From Singulisphaera sp. GP187 (GTDB lineage: Bacteria > Planctomycetota > Phycisphaerae > Phycisphaerales > SM1A02), in contig CAMDEL010000106.1 of NCBI GenBank assembly GCA_945896765.1, forward strand, positions 1 through 5,885: a stretch of DNA of 5,885 nt. The letters are read 5' to 3'. The translations under genes were made by a program, and so were the position numbers. Shown here one piece after another: positions 4,445 through 5,885 of the stretch (position 1 is the stretch's first letter; each line of letters starts with the position of its first letter). The notes below the pieces were generated by a model, which was given only the letters and a program-made list of their open reading frames with translations, was not told the DNA's origin and searched no databases.

Positions 4445-5885
4445 TCATGCCGAAAAATACTTCGCCTGCGGATGATGCACGATGATTGCGCTTGTCGACT
4501 GCTCTGGATCAATTTGATAATTCTCTGTCAGCACACAACCGATTCGCTCGGGCTTGAGCAATCGGAAGAGTTTTTCTTGATCCGCCATATCTGGGCATGC
4601 GGGATATCCAAAAGAATAGCGACTGCCTCGATAGTGCTGCTGAAAAAGTCGTTCGACTTTCGGATCATCCTCGTGGGAAAATCCAAGTTCCATACGCACA
4701 CGCTTATGCCACATTTCCGCAAGAGCCTCTGCGCACTCGACTCCCATTCCATGCAAGTACAAATATTCTGTGTACTGATTGCGCTCGAAGAGTGACTTTG
4801 CTCGAACGCTTGCTTCTGTTCCCATCGTCACACAAGTCAGCGCAAGAACATCGCGTTTGCCACTCGTCGTGGGCAAGAAGAAATCGCTGATCGAAATTTT
4901 TCGGCCAGCCTTCTGACGAGGGAATGAGAATCGTTCGATTTCTCGGTCTTGATCGACTGGGTCATAGATGATCAAGTCCATATCCGACGAATTGCAAGGG
5001 AAATATCCCCACACCACCGCAGGTCGGAGGATTTTTTCTTGACGACATTCGCCCTTCAATCGCGTGAGAATTGGCTCGACTTCATCGGCGAGAAATTTGG
5101 CATATGCCGCATCATCAAAATCGCCGCGACGAAATCCCCACTGCCCGCGGAAGAGCGCTGTTCGATTGATGAAGGGATAAATCATGTCCAAATCAAGACG
5201 CTCTACCAAACGAGATCCCCAGAACGGTGGATCAGGAATCGGATTATCGTGAAGCAAGAGTCCGCCAACGGTCGCACCTGAATCGCAGTTTGCAGTATCC
5301 GGAAACGCAGTATCGAATTCATTGCTCTTCGATGCAACTCCCACTGCGGTGATCTCGCTTGCTCGCAGCGCATTCGCTTTGACCTTCGCATCGACCGCTG
5401 CACGTTTGGCAAGACGCGCATCGATCTCTCCGTTGATCGCAGGAAGCGTGCCAGTTGCCATCGCCTCGCACACCGAAAGTCCTTCGAATGCATCGCGGCC
5501 GTAATACAGTTCGCCTTGATAGACCTTGCGGAGATGACCCTCTGCATAATGTCGCGTCAGCGCAGCACCACCAAGCATGATTGGAACACGAATCTCTTGA
5601 CGATTCATTTCTCGTAGATTTTCTTCCATCACCGTCACGCTCTTTACAAGCAATCCGCTCATACCGATCGCGTCAGCGCCAGTGGTTCGCCACGCATCCA
5701 AGATTTGCGCAAGGCTCTGCTTGATCCCGATATTGTGCACTTTATAGCCATTATTCGAAAGAATAATGTCAACAAGATTCTTGCCGATGTCGTGTACATC
5801 ACCTGCGACAGTCGCAAGCACAATCGTGGCCTTCGGCTTCGCATCCATTCCAACACGCTCCATATGCGGCTGGAGAAATGCGACA
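4445..5885 (-). CDS. metH: Cobalamin-dependent methionine synthase, C-terminal part (runs off right edge)
   Basis: The last 479 residues of 5-methyltetrahydrofolate-homocysteine methyltransferase; the frame stays open to the right edge, and the N-terminal homocysteine and folate domains lie outside. MetH moves a methyl group from methyltetrahydrofolate to homocysteine through methylcobalamin in the cytosol. In fragment numbering, the cobalamin domain begins near residue 20. DVHDIGKN at about 29-36 holds the cobalt-ligating His31, followed by MSGLLVKS and IMLGGAALTR, which bind the B12 nucleotide tail. A variable linker of some 50-60 residues leads to PDPPFWGSR, which opens the S-adenosylmethionine-binding activation domain used for reductive reactivation. 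That domain ends with RGSRYSFGYPACPD and then LTENYQIDPEQSTSAII, as in many full-length MetH proteins. Domain order and the normal C-terminus argue for a complete, functional enzyme. The Fluc gene follows after 45 bases on the same strand, but no metabolic link is evident. Confidence 0.96.
   Translation of the reverse strand, partial: VAFLQPHMERVGMDAKPKATIVLATVAGDVHDIGKNLVDIILSNNGYKVHNIGIKQSLAQILDAWRTTGADAIGMSGLLVKSVTVMEENLREMNRQEIRVPIMLGGAALTRHYAEGHLRKVYQGELYYGRDAFEGLSVCEAMATGTLPAINGEIDARLAKRAAVDAKVKANALRASEITAVGVASKSNEFDTAFPDTANCDSGATVGGLLLHDNPIPDPPFWGSRLVERLDLDMIYPFINRTALFRGQWGFRRGDFDDAAYAKFLADEVEPILTRLKGECRQEKILRPAVVWGYFPCNSSDMDLIIYDPVDQDREIERFSFPRQKAGRKISISDFFLPTTSGKRDVLALTCVTMGTEASVRAKSLFERNQYTEYLYLHGMGVECAEALAEMWHKRVRMELGFSHEDDPKVERLFQQHYRGSRYSFGYPACPDMADQEKLFRLLKPERIGCVLTENYQIDPEQSTSAIIVHHPQAKYFSA

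Noticed and set aside
4427..4473. GCGAAG/CTTCGC inverted repeat around the metH stop as a terminator
   Set aside because: Only six base pairs with an 18-base loop and no T-run after it; it lies partly in coding sequence and is not convincing.

Overview
The window is compact bacterial chromosome of roughly half G+C. Seven protein-coding genes fill nearly all of it, and no gap exceeds about 50 bases. I see no tRNA, rRNA, CRISPR array, insertion sequence or phage gene. The YgfZ-like protein, the mix of housekeeping genes and the lack of strong Shine-Dalgarno sites before most genes remind me of Planctomycetota, perhaps Phycisphaerae. That placement is an impression from protein character, not a demonstrated assignment.

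Layout, right to left on the minus strand: the C-terminal part of B12-dependent methionine synthase (metH, running off the right edge), then 45 bases, then an unusual single-chain double-domain Fluc/CrcB fluoride channel. Its stop overlaps by 4 bases (ATGA) the start of a 228-residue protein that resembles a HEPN-like family but lacks the expected catalytic residues. An M42 metallopeptidase on the plus strand converges on this last gene with only 7 bases between the stop codons.

The M42 gene is divergent from a second minus-strand group: a YgfZ/GcvT-like folate-binding protein, a 61-residue single-span membrane protein, and the start of hydroxymethylglutaryl-CoA lyase (running off the left edge). 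The last two are joined by another ATGA overlap. The longest possible ygfZ ORF and the M42 gene would have overlapping start codons. A second in-frame ATG in ygfZ removes the clash.

The most interesting parts are these: (1) the fused Fluc, whose loop charges predict that its two halves insert in opposite orientations although the linker is only marginally hydrophobic; (2) its altered Phe-box residues; (3) the coupled, apparently inactive HEPN-like partner; (4) -10-like hexamers exactly 6 bases before three start codons, which suggests leaderless transcription.
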